Below are positions 15,935 through 24,746 of a stretch of 64,000 nt of DNA, piece after piece (the first letter of the stretch is position 1; each line of letters starts with the position of its first letter). The translations under genes were made by a program, and so were the position numbers. A model generated the notes under the pieces. It saw only the letters and a list, made by a program, of their open reading frames with translations, made no database searches and was not told the origin of the DNA. The stretch spans positions 62,001-126,000 of the forward strand of contig NZ_JBLXCD010000007.1 of the NCBI RefSeq assembly GCF_048265165.1, read 5' to 3'. This DNA is from Oceanospirillum sp048265165. GTDB taxonomy: Bacteria > Pseudomonadota > Gammaproteobacteria > Pseudomonadales > Halomonadaceae.

Positions 15935-17998
15935 TCAGTCAACATCTGCCATTGCTGTGTTGGCCAGTTCAATCATATCCAGCAGGATACGGCCACTTTC
16001 CACTAACTCAACATCCTGATTCGGGTCTTCTTCCTTGTCAGGAATATCGCTTAGTTTTTCCAGTTGCTTGAGTCCCTTAGCGGTGCGACGCTTATTTTCT
16101 AAAGCTAATTGTTGAGCTTCAATACGATCACTTTCGGCTTTGCGGGCTTGTTCATTCAGACTGATCTGTTTGACAGATCGCATCTGTTCAAACAGCGCTT
16201 GTTGGGCGGCAAGATACATCAGGTCAGGGTCTTGCTCTGCACGAGCCTGATGGCGCTCTTTAAGCTGCGGTAACCAGAGGGATAACGGGCTGTACTCTTT
16301 GTGACGTACGGCCTGAACCTTATCCCAGGGCAGAGCAAACTCCAGTGCGCTTTCACCAACCTGTTCGGTGTCCACAAGGCTTGGGTACTGAATATCAGGC
16401 ACCACGCCCATATGCTGAGTGCTTTCACCGGAGATCCGGTAGAACTTGGCCCGGGTTAGCTTTAATTGTCCATGATCCAGAGGGGTGACGGACTGAACTG
16501 TGCCTTTCCCGAACGTCTGGCTACCAATAACGAGACCGCGCTGGTAGTCCTGAATGGCTCCGGCAAAGATCTCTGATGCTGATGCGCTGAGGCGATTGAC
16601 CAGAACCGCCAGAGGGCCGGTGTAGGCGACGCTTTTATCCGGGTCTCCCAGAATGTCGATGCGACCTTCTGCATTACGAACCTGAACGGTTGCGCCGCGT
16701 TCGATAAACAGGCCTACCAGAGAGTTGGCTTCCTGTAAGGCACCACCACCATTGTTACGCAGATCAATCACCAAGCCATCAATATCTTCAGCCTGTAGTT
16801 CATTGATCAGGCGTAAGACATCACGGGTCGTGCTGCGATAGTCTTCTTTTCCCTGTCGCCAGGCATCAAAGTCTACATAAAATGCAGGAATATCAATGAT
16901 GCCGATCTTTTTATCCTCGCCATTCTCATTCAGCGTGACAATGGATTTTTTGGCAGCCTGGTCTTCCAGTTTAACGGTATTGCGGACAATAGAAACTATC
17001 TGAGTTTGGCTGTTGTCGGTGGCATTGGCAGGTATCACCTGCAAGCGAACTGTACTGGCTTTAGGACCTCGAATCAGGTCAACGACCTCATCCAGTCGCC
17101 AGCCAACAACATCAACAATGTTTTCATCATCCTGACCGACACCAATAATTTTATCTGCCGGTTTCAGTTCGCCGGCTTTCGCAGCCGGGCCTCCCGGAAC
17201 CAGACTAACAACTTTGGTGAACTCGTCTTCTGTTTGCAGAAGTGCACCAATACCCTCGAGAGAGAGCTTCATCCGAATATTAAAAGTTTCAGAACTGCGG
17301 GGCGACTGATACTGAGTATGAGGGTCATATAACTGTGTATAAGAATTCATATAGATCTGAAAGACATCTTCACTGCGGGTTTGAGTGATGCGTTTCAGTT
17401 GATTCTCAAGGCGGCGCTTCAGTGTTTTCTTTGCATCAGCAAGGTCTTTGCCGGATAGCTTAAGGCTGAGCAGGCTGTTTTCAAGGCGCTTGCTCCATAG
17501 TTGATCAAGCTCTTTCTCATCTGCTGCCCAGGCAAAGTCTTCCCGGTCGATCATCAGAGCATCGTTTCGCTCAAAGGTATAATCGTCCGAAAACGTATCC
17601 AGCTGCTTTAGCTGGCTTTGAATACGGGATTCAACCTTTTGCTGGTACAGGTTGTAGATTTCGAATGCAGCGGCCAGATCACCCTCTTTCAGGCCATCAT
17701 CGAGACGATGCTGGTATTTATTGAAGTGGTTGATTTCTGTTTGTGTGAAATAGGCCTTATTTCCATCGAGTTCTTCCAGAAAGTGCAGATAGATCTCTTT
17801 GGATAGCTGATCATTGAGCTCAACTTCCCGGTAGTGGCCATAATTCAGGCGTTCAACGATATCTTGAGCGGCTTTTTGCTGAGATTCTGTTGGTGCCAGA
17901 GTTCCGATTGCATCAGGGACTTCAGCCAGTGCTGTGCCGATTGTAAGACTGCTGACTAAAAGCAGTGCCAGTAAGCGGCGGGTAACCGTGGTTATCAT
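15935..17998 (-). CDS. prc: Carboxy-terminal processing protease Prc (Tsp)
   Basis: Periplasmic S41-family protease that degrades ssrA-tagged and misfolded proteins and processes penicillin-binding protein 3 in E. coli. 687 residues with a signal peptide of about 25 residues (cleavage after GTALA). A PDZ domain lies at about 245-330 and the peptidase core after it: catalytic serine in LSASASEIFAGA and lysine in GSQTFGKGTVQS. The C-terminal DUF3340-type region is present (KQLEKLSDIPDKEED). Length agrees with the 680-700 of proteobacterial Prc. Confidence 0.95.
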   Translation of the reverse strand: MITTVTRRLLALLLVSSLTIGTALAEVPDAIGTLAPTESQQKAAQDIVERLNYGHYREVELNDQLSKEIYLHFLEELDGNKAYFTQTEINHFNKYQHRLDDGLKEGDLAAAFEIYNLYQQKVESRIQSQLKQLDTFSDDYTFERNDALMIDREDFAWAADEKELDQLWSKRLENSLLSLKLSGKDLADAKKTLKRRLENQLKRITQTRSEDVFQIYMNSYTQLYDPHTQYQSPRSSETFNIRMKLSLEGIGALLQTEDEFTKVVSLVPGGPAAKAGELKPADKIIGVGQDDENIVDVVGWRLDEVVDLIRGPKASTVRLQVIPANATDNSQTQIVSIVRNTVKLEDQAAKKSIVTLNENGEDKKIGIIDIPAFYVDFDAWRQGKEDYRSTTRDVLRLINELQAEDIDGLVIDLRNNGGGALQEANSLVGLFIERGATVQVRNAEGRIDILGDPDKSVAYTGPLAVLVNRLSASASEIFAGAIQDYQRGLVIGSQTFGKGTVQSVTPLDHGQLKLTRAKFYRISGESTQHMGVVPDIQYPSLVDTEQVGESALEFALPWDKVQAVRHKEYSPLSLWLPQLKERHQARAEQDPDLMYLAAQQALFEQMRSVKQISLNEQARKAESDRIEAQQLALENKRRTAKGLKQLEKLSDIPDKEEDPNQDVELVESGRILLDMIELANTAMADVD

Positions 17999-18200
17999 TC
18001 AACTCTCCGGGCCGGAGGCTTGCTTCGTAATTGAAGGAAACCTGTTAAGTAATCTTATGGATATTGTTTGAGTTAACTCTATGACTTTGCAAAGAATATG
18101 GTTACTGTTTGTCGGGAATCAAGGCAGTCGTACGATAAAACCTGATCTATTTGCCAGGAAAGCCGTCCTTTTTCGGGAACGCTATTAAAAAGTCATGATT

Positions 18201-18209
18201 TGTTATAAT
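18201..18209 (+). promoter_or_regulatory. Extended -10 promoter for apeB
   Basis: TGTTATAAT is a perfect extended -10 element (TG, one base, TATAAT). It would start transcription near 18216, leaving a leader of about 80 bases. No strong -35 is visible, as is usual for extended -10 promoters. Confidence 0.55.
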
Positions 18210-18297
18210 ACACCATGCCGTTCGTTTTGGTTCAGTTAAGAACTGCAAAGGCCTGACGGTTTCCTTTCTTCTTTGTTTTTTTGTCGCCGGGGTACCC

Positions 18298-19593
18298 ATG
18301 ACTCAGAATGATTTCAACCAGCAGCTTTTAACCTTTCTTGATGCTTCCCCTACGCCCTTTCATGCAACAAAAAACATAGTCGAGGCATGCTTGTCGACAG
18401 GATTTGAAGTATTGGAAGAGCGTAATAGCTGGGCGCTGAAGCCCGGTGGGCGTTATGTGGTCACCCGCAATCAATCTTCCGTCATTGCGTTTACATTGCC
18501 TGCAGAGGGAGATGCAACAGCAACGGGCTTTCGTATGTCGGGAGCTCACACCGACAGCCCTTGTCTGAAGGTAAAAACAAACCCTGACCAGAAGGGGCAG
18601 GGTTTTTTGCGTTTAGGTGTTGAGGTTTATGGTGGTGCTTTGCTAAGTACCTGGTTTGATCGCGATCTGTCTGTTGCTGGTCGGGTTTCATATCGGGACT
18701 CGTCCGATGGTATCCGGCATGCGCTGATTAACTTTGAGCGACCTATAGGAACGGTGCCGAACCTGGCAATCCATCTGAATCGTGAGGCCAATAAGGGCGT
18801 TGAAATTAATGCCCAGAATCATCTGCCCATTGTTCTGATGCAGCAGGAAGAGGGTGCTCAGAGTTTTGATGATCTTCTAAAAGGTCAGCTCGAAGCCCAG
18901 GGAGTCACCGATGTTTCTGAAGTTCTGGAGCATGAGTGCTTTGCCTATGACACTCAAACCGCTGCAGTTATCGGCTTTAAAGATGATTTTATCGCCTCAG
19001 CTCGCCTGGATAATTTGCTGAGTTGCTTTATTGGCTTGAAATCTTTGTTGGATGCTCCGCAGGAGGTTCCGTCACTTCTGGTGTGTAATGATCACGAAGA
19101 GGTAGGCAGTATGAGTGCATCCGGGGCTCAGGGGCCTTTCCTGCAGTCGGTCCTGAAGCGCATCGCCGGACATGAAGAGCGTTATCAGCAGATGATTGCG
19201 GCTTCTATGATGGTGTCCTGTGATAATGCACACGGTATTCACCCGAACTACGCCAGCTACCATGATAACAATCATGCTCCTCTTTTAAATGCCGGCCCTG
19301 TTATCAAGCTGAATGCCAATCAGCGTTATGCCTCAAATAGTGAAAGTTCTGCCTGGTTCAGGCTTGCTTGTCAACAAGCTGGGGTTGAGGTGCAAAGCTT
19401 TATTATGCGCAGTGATCTGGCTTGCGGGAGCACGATAGGGCCGATTACTTCGGCAGAGCTGGGCGTGAGGACGATTGATGTAGGAGTGCCTCAGTTTGCT
19501 ATGCACTCGGTGCGTGAGCTGGCAGGAAGCCGGGATGCTTATAAGCTTTATCAGGTTCTTAAATGCTTTAATAGTCTGCCTGATATTTCCTAG
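18298..19593 (+). CDS. apeB: M18-family aminopeptidase ApeB
   Basis: Cytosolic zinc aminopeptidase of family M18 (aspartyl aminopeptidase type), 431 residues, normal length. Metal and catalytic regions visible are SGAHTDSP (first zinc histidine), NDHEEVGS (Glu pair), DNAHGIHPNY and the final VPQFAMHSVRELAG. No signal peptide. It is monocistronic: divergent from prc and followed by a non-coding stretch and the oppositely oriented tRNA-Asn. Confidence 0.95.
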   Translation: MTQNDFNQQLLTFLDASPTPFHATKNIVEACLSTGFEVLEERNSWALKPGGRYVVTRNQSSVIAFTLPAEGDATATGFRMSGAHTDSPCLKVKTNPDQKGQGFLRLGVEVYGGALLSTWFDRDLSVAGRVSYRDSSDGIRHALINFERPIGTVPNLAIHLNREANKGVEINAQNHLPIVLMQQEEGAQSFDDLLKGQLEAQGVTDVSEVLEHECFAYDTQTAAVIGFKDDFIASARLDNLLSCFIGLKSLLDAPQEVPSLLVCNDHEEVGSMSASGAQGPFLQSVLKRIAGHEERYQQMIAASMMVSCDNAHGIHPNYASYHDNNHAPLLNAGPVIKLNANQRYASNSESSAWFRLACQQAGVEVQSFIMRSDLACGSTIGPITSAELGVRTIDVGVPQFAMHSVRELAGSRDAYKLYQVLKCFNSLPDIS

Positions 19594-19787
19594 GTTTTAC
19601 TGCAGGTTTGGTCAGGCTGATTTATGTGCCTGATCAATCCTGTATTATTACGGAAGTAAATCTCGGATTTTGTCTGTAATAGCGAGCGGTCAGGTTCAGG
19701 CTGTAGATTTTTCTGATAAGAGAGAAGAAATATAGTATTTGAAAAAGCGGTGTCTTGAGAAGAAGGCAGGTGAGGAATTTCAGGCAT

Positions 19788-19810
19788 AAAAAAAACCGGC
19801 CTTTAGCCGG
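19788..19810 (-). terminator. Terminator of tRNA-Asn
   Basis: On the minus strand CCGGC-TAAAG-GCCGG is followed by eight T residues (complement of A 19788-19795), ten bases past the tRNA 3' end. Confidence 0.85.
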
Positions 19811-19820
19811 ATTAGAAAAT

Positions 19821-19896
19821 TGGCTCCCCGAGCAGGACTCGAACCTGCGACCAATAGATTAACAGTCTACTGCTCTACCAACTGAGCTATCAGGGA
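19821..19896 (-). tRNA. tRNA-Asn (anticodon GTT)
   Basis: A 76-base cloverleaf with encoded CCA (19823-19821). The acceptor stem TCCCTGA pairs with TCGGGGA (one wobble). The anticodon arm has loop CTGTTAA with GTT, and the T arm reads GCAGG-TTCGAGT-CCTGC. It has its own promoter and terminator. Confidence 0.97.
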
Positions 19897-19920
19897 ACTG
19901 TGCTCAACTTTCGAGACCGC

Positions 19921-19948
19921 ATTATAGAGATCAGAATATTTTGGTCAA
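19921..19948 (-). promoter_or_regulatory. tRNA-Asn promoter
   Basis: On the minus strand TTGACC (19948-19943), a 16-base spacer and a perfect TATAAT (19926-19921). A GC-rich discriminator (GCGGTC) follows, as in stringently controlled stable-RNA promoters. Confidence 0.8.
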
Positions 19949-20087
19949 GCCTTTTTTGAAAAAAAGATTATTTTTTAATGAGTTATATCCAAAACTTTGT
20001 ATTCCACTCTGTTTTTGATTTGAGTATCAGTCTCTAAGCGCTCTGAGTTGAGCGCATTAGGTTTACTGTCAAAGTATAAGCTTTTCG

Positions 20088-22304
20088 TTATTTTGATGTG
20101 TGAGTAAAAACGCCATCCCAATCTTTACCGGGTGGTTGCTCTCTATACAGGTTGATCCGGTCCAGATAAACGTCATAGATCATACGCTTTTCCTCAGAGA
20201 GCAGCTCCGATAGCAGTCTTTCAGCATATCCCCAGTCCTGATTTCTGAAGTGTTTTAAGGCCTGATGATAACGATCCAGAGTGTTGAGCTCAGCGTCGCT
20301 CAGTGAGCCTTTTAATGCGACAGGCTCAAAGATCGCGACGGGTTCATGCTTGCCTTTTACCTTGACCAAGTCGAGCTCCCGATAAAGATAATTATCGGCT
20401 GCTGCTGCGGTGGTTTCACTGACCATAAGGTCTACACCGTACTGCTTGGTGAGGCCTTCCAGTCGGGAGCCCAGATTGACGGCATCACCCAGAACAGTGT
20501 AGGCCATGCGGAATTCGGAGCCCATGTTTCCCACGTTCATCGGCCCGGTATTCAAGCCGACGCCAATTTTCAGTTCCGGCCAGCCTCTTTTTCTAAACTC
20601 AGGCCCCAGCTCTTTCATAATCTCAATCATTCTCAGGCCCGCTTCAACGCCATGTTTTGCATGCAGGGGATCTTTGAGTGGTGCGCCCCAGAACGCCATG
20701 ATGGCATCGCCCATATATTTATCGATAGTACCGCGGTATTCATGAATAACGCCTGTCATGGGGGTCAGGAAGGCATTCATCAGTCGGGTAAGCTCTTCCG
20801 GGTTGAGGCCTTCCGAAATGGTTGTGAAGCCCCGTACATCTGAGAAAAGCACTGTCATTTCACGACTTTCACCTTCCAGGGAAATGCTGGCAGGGTTCTC
20901 GTTCATTTCATCAACTAACTCAGGTGGGACGTATTGGCCGAATAGACGGGTTAGTTGGCGTTTGCCGCGCGATTCCACAAGGTATCCGTATGCAAGCTGG
21001 TAAGCGATAATCAGGGCGCTCAGGAGAACAGGGGTTGCCAGAGGGAAGACCCATTTATAGTCTGTCCACAGAAGCAAGTTGCCATACCAGATACCAGCAA
21101 AAATAAGTACGGATCCGATCAGAATAGGGAGAGGATTAAGCCTTGGGAGTGTAAAGGTCAGCAAAAGCCCCAGAAATACCAGGAGCAGTATCTCTCCGCC
21201 AATGGTATAGCTGGGCTGATGTTTAAAGGACTGGTGCAGGATACCCGCGATCAGGTTGGCGTGTACCTCCACTCCGGGGTAAACGCTTTGTACCGGCGTG
21301 GTTCGCAGATCCAGAAGACCCGGTGCACTGGTACCGAGCAAAACGATAGCTCCCTCGAGTTTTTCTTTGGCAACGGTCTGCTGAAAGATATCGGTCACAG
21401 AGATATATTCAAAGGTACCCCGGCCGCCATAGTAGGGCACCAGAGCCCCGGTTTGGTTATCCACCGGGATACGAAAGCCACCCACATCTAGAGCTTCTAA
21501 GGTTGGATTGTTCTTGTCGCCACTGATAATGAATTCCACCGGTGGCATCCCCAGAACACTGCGAACGACCGCCAGGGAAAGGGATTGGTAATAATTTCCC
21601 TTATATTCCTGGATCATGGGAACCCGGCGGAAAACACCATCCTGATCCACCAGTGGGTTATCAAAGAAACCTGCCGATAAAGCATTTGCCTGATGAATTG
21701 GCTGATTGCCGGAAAAGCGCTGTGCTTTTGGTATAGGGAGTAATGCAGGGGAGATTGGGCTCTTGATCGGCAGCGGTTCAGGCAGCACACCAACGGAGGG
21801 GGTTTCTATCTCTGGCTCGCGATCAAGGTAAAAGCCTAATACTGCCGGGGTTTGGTTGAGTATTCCCGCCAGTTGACGGTCACCATCCATTGACTCGATT
21901 AAAGGTGTGAGGGTTTCGGTCAATTCAGGTTTTTCTGCCAGAAGCCCTTTTAATGCTTCTGTTGCACCTCTCTGGTCTGCTTCCGGGAATACGATATCGA
22001 ACCCTAAAGTGCTGATACCGTATTCACCAAAAAGAATGTACAGCAACTCAGCAATATACTCCCGTGGCCAGGGGAACTGCCCAATTTCTCTGAGGCTGTC
22101 TTCATCAATATCGATAATCAGAATCTGAGAATCACCCTCATTAGGCAGTGTCATATTGATGCGAACATCGTAAGCGATCTGCTCAAGTTTACTGAACAGC
22201 CCAATATTCCAGTAGCCAATGGCGTGCAGTAGAAATACAGCAAGAATAAGCAGACTACCCAAGGGGCGAATCAGTGGGGAGAGAGCTTTTTTTAGCGAAT
22301 CCAT
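20088..22304 (-). CDS. CHASE2-domain class III adenylate/guanylate cyclase
   Basis: 738 residues. One N-terminal membrane helix (about 15-33), an extracytoplasmic CHASE2 sensor (about 35-360), three more helices (about 368-440) and a class III cyclase domain (about 465-645), then a short helical tail with a TPR-like look (LDRYHQALKHFRNQDWGYAE). The metal aspartates are in LFSDVRGF and KYMGDAIMAFW; the lysine of IDKYMGD and the aspartate of LGDAVNL are those expected for ATP, and NLGSRLE carries the transition-state arginine, so it should be active and make cAMP. The CHASE2 ligand is unknown. Confidence 0.92.
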   Translation of the reverse strand: MDSLKKALSPLIRPLGSLLILAVFLLHAIGYWNIGLFSKLEQIAYDVRINMTLPNEGDSQILIIDIDEDSLREIGQFPWPREYIAELLYILFGEYGISTLGFDIVFPEADQRGATEALKGLLAEKPELTETLTPLIESMDGDRQLAGILNQTPAVLGFYLDREPEIETPSVGVLPEPLPIKSPISPALLPIPKAQRFSGNQPIHQANALSAGFFDNPLVDQDGVFRRVPMIQEYKGNYYQSLSLAVVRSVLGMPPVEFIISGDKNNPTLEALDVGGFRIPVDNQTGALVPYYGGRGTFEYISVTDIFQQTVAKEKLEGAIVLLGTSAPGLLDLRTTPVQSVYPGVEVHANLIAGILHQSFKHQPSYTIGGEILLLVFLGLLLTFTLPRLNPLPILIGSVLIFAGIWYGNLLLWTDYKWVFPLATPVLLSALIIAYQLAYGYLVESRGKRQLTRLFGQYVPPELVDEMNENPASISLEGESREMTVLFSDVRGFTTISEGLNPEELTRLMNAFLTPMTGVIHEYRGTIDKYMGDAIMAFWGAPLKDPLHAKHGVEAGLRMIEIMKELGPEFRKRGWPELKIGVGLNTGPMNVGNMGSEFRMAYTVLGDAVNLGSRLEGLTKQYGVDLMVSETTAAAADNYLYRELDLVKVKGKHEPVAIFEPVALKGSLSDAELNTLDRYHQALKHFRNQDWGYAERLLSELLSEEKRMIYDVYLDRINLYREQPPGKDWDGVFTHTSK

Positions 22305-22490
22305 AGAAGAGGTTCTTCATCAGGTGATTGTTTTTTCTGAGCATACTATAGAACCGCATACAGTGAGAGAGCGGGTGTGGTTTTTCGTGACAGATGTCAG
22401 ATGTAGGGTATTAGTCTGGGAGACAAATATGAGATCAGCTATCGTGCTACTGTACTGACTGGATAGTGCTGCTGAGTGTGACATGAAGGC

Positions 22491-22522
22491 AAAAAAAGCC
22501 GCTTCATGAGAAGCGGCTTTTT
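22491..22522. terminator. Terminator after tRNA-Met copy 2
   Basis: AAGCCGCTTC (22496-22505) pairs with GAAGCGGCTT (22510-22519) around ATGA. A/T runs flank both sides, so it can work in both directions; on the minus strand it ends the tRNA-Met transcript. Confidence 0.85.
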
Positions 22523-22528
22523 AAAATA

Positions 22529-22605
22529 TGGTGGCTATGGCGGGACTTGAACCTGCGACCCCAGCATTATGAGTGCTGTGCTCTAACCAGCTGAGCTACA
22601 TAGCC
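22529..22605 (-). tRNA. tRNA-Met (CAT), copy 2, elongator type
   Basis: 77-base tRNA with encoded CCA. Acceptor GGCTATG/CATAGCC and anticodon CAT in loop CTCATAA. The first acceptor pair G-C is that of elongator, not initiator, tRNA. The A-C mismatch in the T stem is also in E. coli elongator tRNA-Met. Identical to the copy at 22770-22846. Confidence 0.96.
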
Positions 22606-22649
22606 AAAACTGCTTTCCGATTAAACTGAACCGGAAGAAGCTGGCGCAG

Positions 22650-22678
22650 ATTATCTTTGCAATTCGATTTTCTGTCAA
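22650..22678 (-). promoter_or_regulatory. Promoter of tRNA-Met copy 2
   Basis: On the minus strand a perfect TTGACA (22678-22673), 17-base spacer and GATAAT (22655-22650). It lies between the two tRNA copies, so each copy is an independent unit. Confidence 0.8.
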
Positions 22679-22733
22679 GCTGTTTTCTTGTAAAACTATA
22701 AATAAAACAACAGGATAGAATTACCTGCAAAAT

Positions 22734-22763
22734 AAAAAGCCGCTTCATATGAAGCGGCTTTTT
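22734..22763. terminator. Terminator after tRNA-Met copy 1
   Basis: AAAAAGCCGCTTCAT and its exact complement form a perfect 30-base palindrome. The arms match those of the terminator of the other tRNA-Met copy, with a different loop. Confidence 0.85.
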
Positions 22764-22769
22764 AAAATA

Positions 22770-22846
22770 TGGTGGCTATGGCGGGACTTGAACCTGCGAC
22801 CCCAGCATTATGAGTGCTGTGCTCTAACCAGCTGAGCTACATAGCC
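22770..22846 (-). tRNA. tRNA-Met (CAT), copy 1, elongator type
   Basis: Same 77-base sequence as the downstream copy, with encoded CCA and anticodon CAT. It is the first of the pair in the direction of transcription. Confidence 0.96.
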
Positions 22847-22860
22847 AATTGCGGGAGCAG

Positions 22861-22888
22861 ATTATACTGTAATCTGCTCTTGCTGCAA
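22861..22888 (-). promoter_or_regulatory. Promoter of tRNA-Met copy 1
   Basis: On the minus strand TTGCAG (22888-22883), 16-base spacer and a perfect TATAAT (22866-22861), only 14 bases before the mature tRNA 5' end. Confidence 0.65.
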
Positions 22889-22935
22889 GTAATTATTTAG
22901 CAGTTTCGCTTTTTTTAAACTAAAGCAAGATCGCT

Positions 22936-24027
22936 TTAAACATTGAAGCGGAAATGAACGACATCACCATCTTTCAGGATATAGTCTTTGCCTTCCAGTC
23001 GCCATTTACCGGCTTCTTTTGCGCCCTGCTCGCCCTTGTATTCAATGAAGTCGTCATAACTGACCACTTCAGCACGAATAAAGCCTCGCTGGAAGTCGGT
23101 ATGGATCACGCCAGCACCTTCCGGGGCTGTTGCGCCAATTTTAACTGTCCATGCCCTAACCTCTTTCACACCTGCAGTGAAGTAGGTTTGCAGGCCAAGT
23201 AAGCCGTAACCGGCCCGAATAACCCGGTCCAACCCAGCTTCTTCCATGCCGAGATCAGCAAGGAACATATCGCGTTCTTCATCGTCCAGCTCGGCGATCT
23301 CAGCCTCCAGCTTATTGCAGACCGGAACAACAATGGCGCCTTCTTCTTCGGCGATGCCTCTGACAATATCCAGATATGGATTGTCTTCAAAGCCATCTTC
23401 GTCAACGTTGGCGATGTACATGGTGGGTTTAACGGTCAGGAAATTGTACGAACGAAGCAGTTTTTTCTCATCGTCGTTCAAGCCAAAGCTGCGCAGGGGT
23501 TTGCCTTCTGCCAGATGAGGCTGGATTTTTTCCAGTACTGTTTTTTGTGCCTGGGCTTCTTTATCTCCGCCTTTGGCGATCTTGGTCAGGCGATGAATCG
23601 CCTTATCCACAGAATCCATATCAGCTAGAGCCAGCTCCATATTGATAATTTCTATATCCTGGGCCGGATCAACGCGGTTAGCAACATGGATCACATTTTC
23701 ATTGTCGAAGCAGCGCACAACATGGGCGATAGCATCCGTTTCACGAATATTAGCCAGGAATTTATTACCCAAACCTTCACCTTTGGAAGCACCTTCCACT
23801 AGGCCGGCAATATCCACAAACTCCATTGTTGTTGGCAGCACGCGCTCGGGATTTACAATCTCTGCCAGAGCATCCAGACGCGGGTCAGGCATCGGTACGA
23901 TACCTGTATTGGGCTCGATGGTGCAGAAAGGGAAGTTTTCGGCGTCAATGCCGGATTTGGTCAAAGCGTTGAACAGGGTCGATTTGCCTACGTTAGGCAG
24001 CCCGACAATACCGCAGTTAAAACCCAT
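22936..24027 (-). CDS. ychF: Ribosome-binding ATPase YchF
   Basis: Universally conserved Obg-family P-loop protein that prefers ATP and binds ribosomes; E. coli YchF is involved in start-codon choice and oxidative stress. 363 residues from ATG 24027 (AGGA upstream), exactly the family length. G1 motif GLPNVGKST is at residues 8-16; a coiled-coil insert (about 130-200) and a C-terminal TGS domain (about 280-363) follow. The upstream open extension to 24075 is not family sequence. Downstream of pth, as in Pseudomonas. Confidence 0.97.
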   Translation of the reverse strand: MGFNCGIVGLPNVGKSTLFNALTKSGIDAENFPFCTIEPNTGIVPMPDPRLDALAEIVNPERVLPTTMEFVDIAGLVEGASKGEGLGNKFLANIRETDAIAHVVRCFDNENVIHVANRVDPAQDIEIINMELALADMDSVDKAIHRLTKIAKGGDKEAQAQKTVLEKIQPHLAEGKPLRSFGLNDDEKKLLRSYNFLTVKPTMYIANVDEDGFEDNPYLDIVRGIAEEEGAIVVPVCNKLEAEIAELDDEERDMFLADLGMEEAGLDRVIRAGYGLLGLQTYFTAGVKEVRAWTVKIGATAPEGAGVIHTDFQRGFIRAEVVSYDDFIEYKGEQGAKEAGKWRLEGKDYILKDGDVVHFRFNV

Positions 24028-24123
24028 GATGATGATCCTGATATGCGTGGATGAACCGGCGCTTACACCAACCATTGGGTTGGCAGAATCCGGCAGAAAA
24101 TATTACCGGTGGGGGAGAAGAGA

Positions 24124-24714
24124 TCAGGCGGACTTAAAACTGTGCAGGCGATTCATAGCGGCGGCCCATTGGCCAGCTACTGCATCGGGTAGGGCTCTTA
24201 TGGCTTCATCGATACAGTCATCCAGAGCTTGTTGCTCTGGCTTAGGCGCCCGACCCAGCACATATCCGGTAACCTTATCACTACTGCCCGGATGGCCGAT
24301 TCCAAGCCGTAAACGGTTGAAACCTTTTTCGTTACCAAGTTTGCTGATGATATCCCGCAGTCCATTATGACCGCCATGGCCTCCACCCTGTTTAAAACGG
24401 GCAGTACCTGGAGGTATGTCAAGTTCATCGTGTGCGACCAGAATCGCTTCAGGAGGGATCTTGAAGAAACCAGCAACAGCAATTAACGATTGTCCGCTGC
24501 GATTCATAAAAGTGGAGGGGATCAACAGATGAAGGTCTGACCCTTCAAAGCGGGCCTTGGCATAGAGCCCGTGGTACTTCTTTTCGGGACGCAGGCTAAC
24601 ACCGCAGTGCTTTGCCAGCGCCTCGACGAACCAGGCTCCGGCGTTGTGACGGGTTTGCTCATACTCTGCCCCGGGATTCCCCAGGCCAACGATTAGCTTA
24701 ATACCTTCACTCAT
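24124..24714 (-). CDS. pth: Peptidyl-tRNA hydrolase
   Basis: Recycles peptidyl-tRNA released from stalled ribosomes. 196 residues. The active-site residues are in GLGNPGAEYEQTRHN (Asn13 and His23, equivalent to E. coli Asn10 and His20) and HDELDIPPG (the Asp93 equivalent). The GGGHGGHNGLRDI segment is intact. Between rplY (33 bases upstream) and ychF. Confidence 0.97.
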   Translation of the reverse strand: MSEGIKLIVGLGNPGAEYEQTRHNAGAWFVEALAKHCGVSLRPEKKYHGLYAKARFEGSDLHLLIPSTFMNRSGQSLIAVAGFFKIPPEAILVAHDELDIPPGTARFKQGGGHGGHNGLRDIISKLGNEKGFNRLRLGIGHPGSSDKVTGYVLGRAPKPEQQALDDCIDEAIRALPDAVAGQWAAAMNRLHSFKSA

Positions 24715-24746
24715 ACCGAAACCCCGTTCAGAAAGTCAGCGTAGGA

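Larger units (their letters stand above)
22491..22846 (-). repeat. Tandem duplication of a tRNA-Met-plus-terminator unit
   Basis: Two units, each the same tRNA-Met gene, the same six-to-seven-base spacer and a near-identical terminator stem, lie about 241 bases apart. The promoters and leaders differ, so the duplicated segment covers the tRNA and its 3' side only. Confidence 0.85.

Noticed and set aside
19590..19787. 65-codon minus-strand frame between apeB and tRNA-Asn
   Set aside because: Lies downstream of the tRNA-Asn terminator, has no ribosome site and no family likeness.
22491..22763. Possible CRISPR-like or REP palindromes near tRNA-Met
   Set aside because: Only two palindromes, each directly behind a tRNA and with terminator layout; no spacer series.
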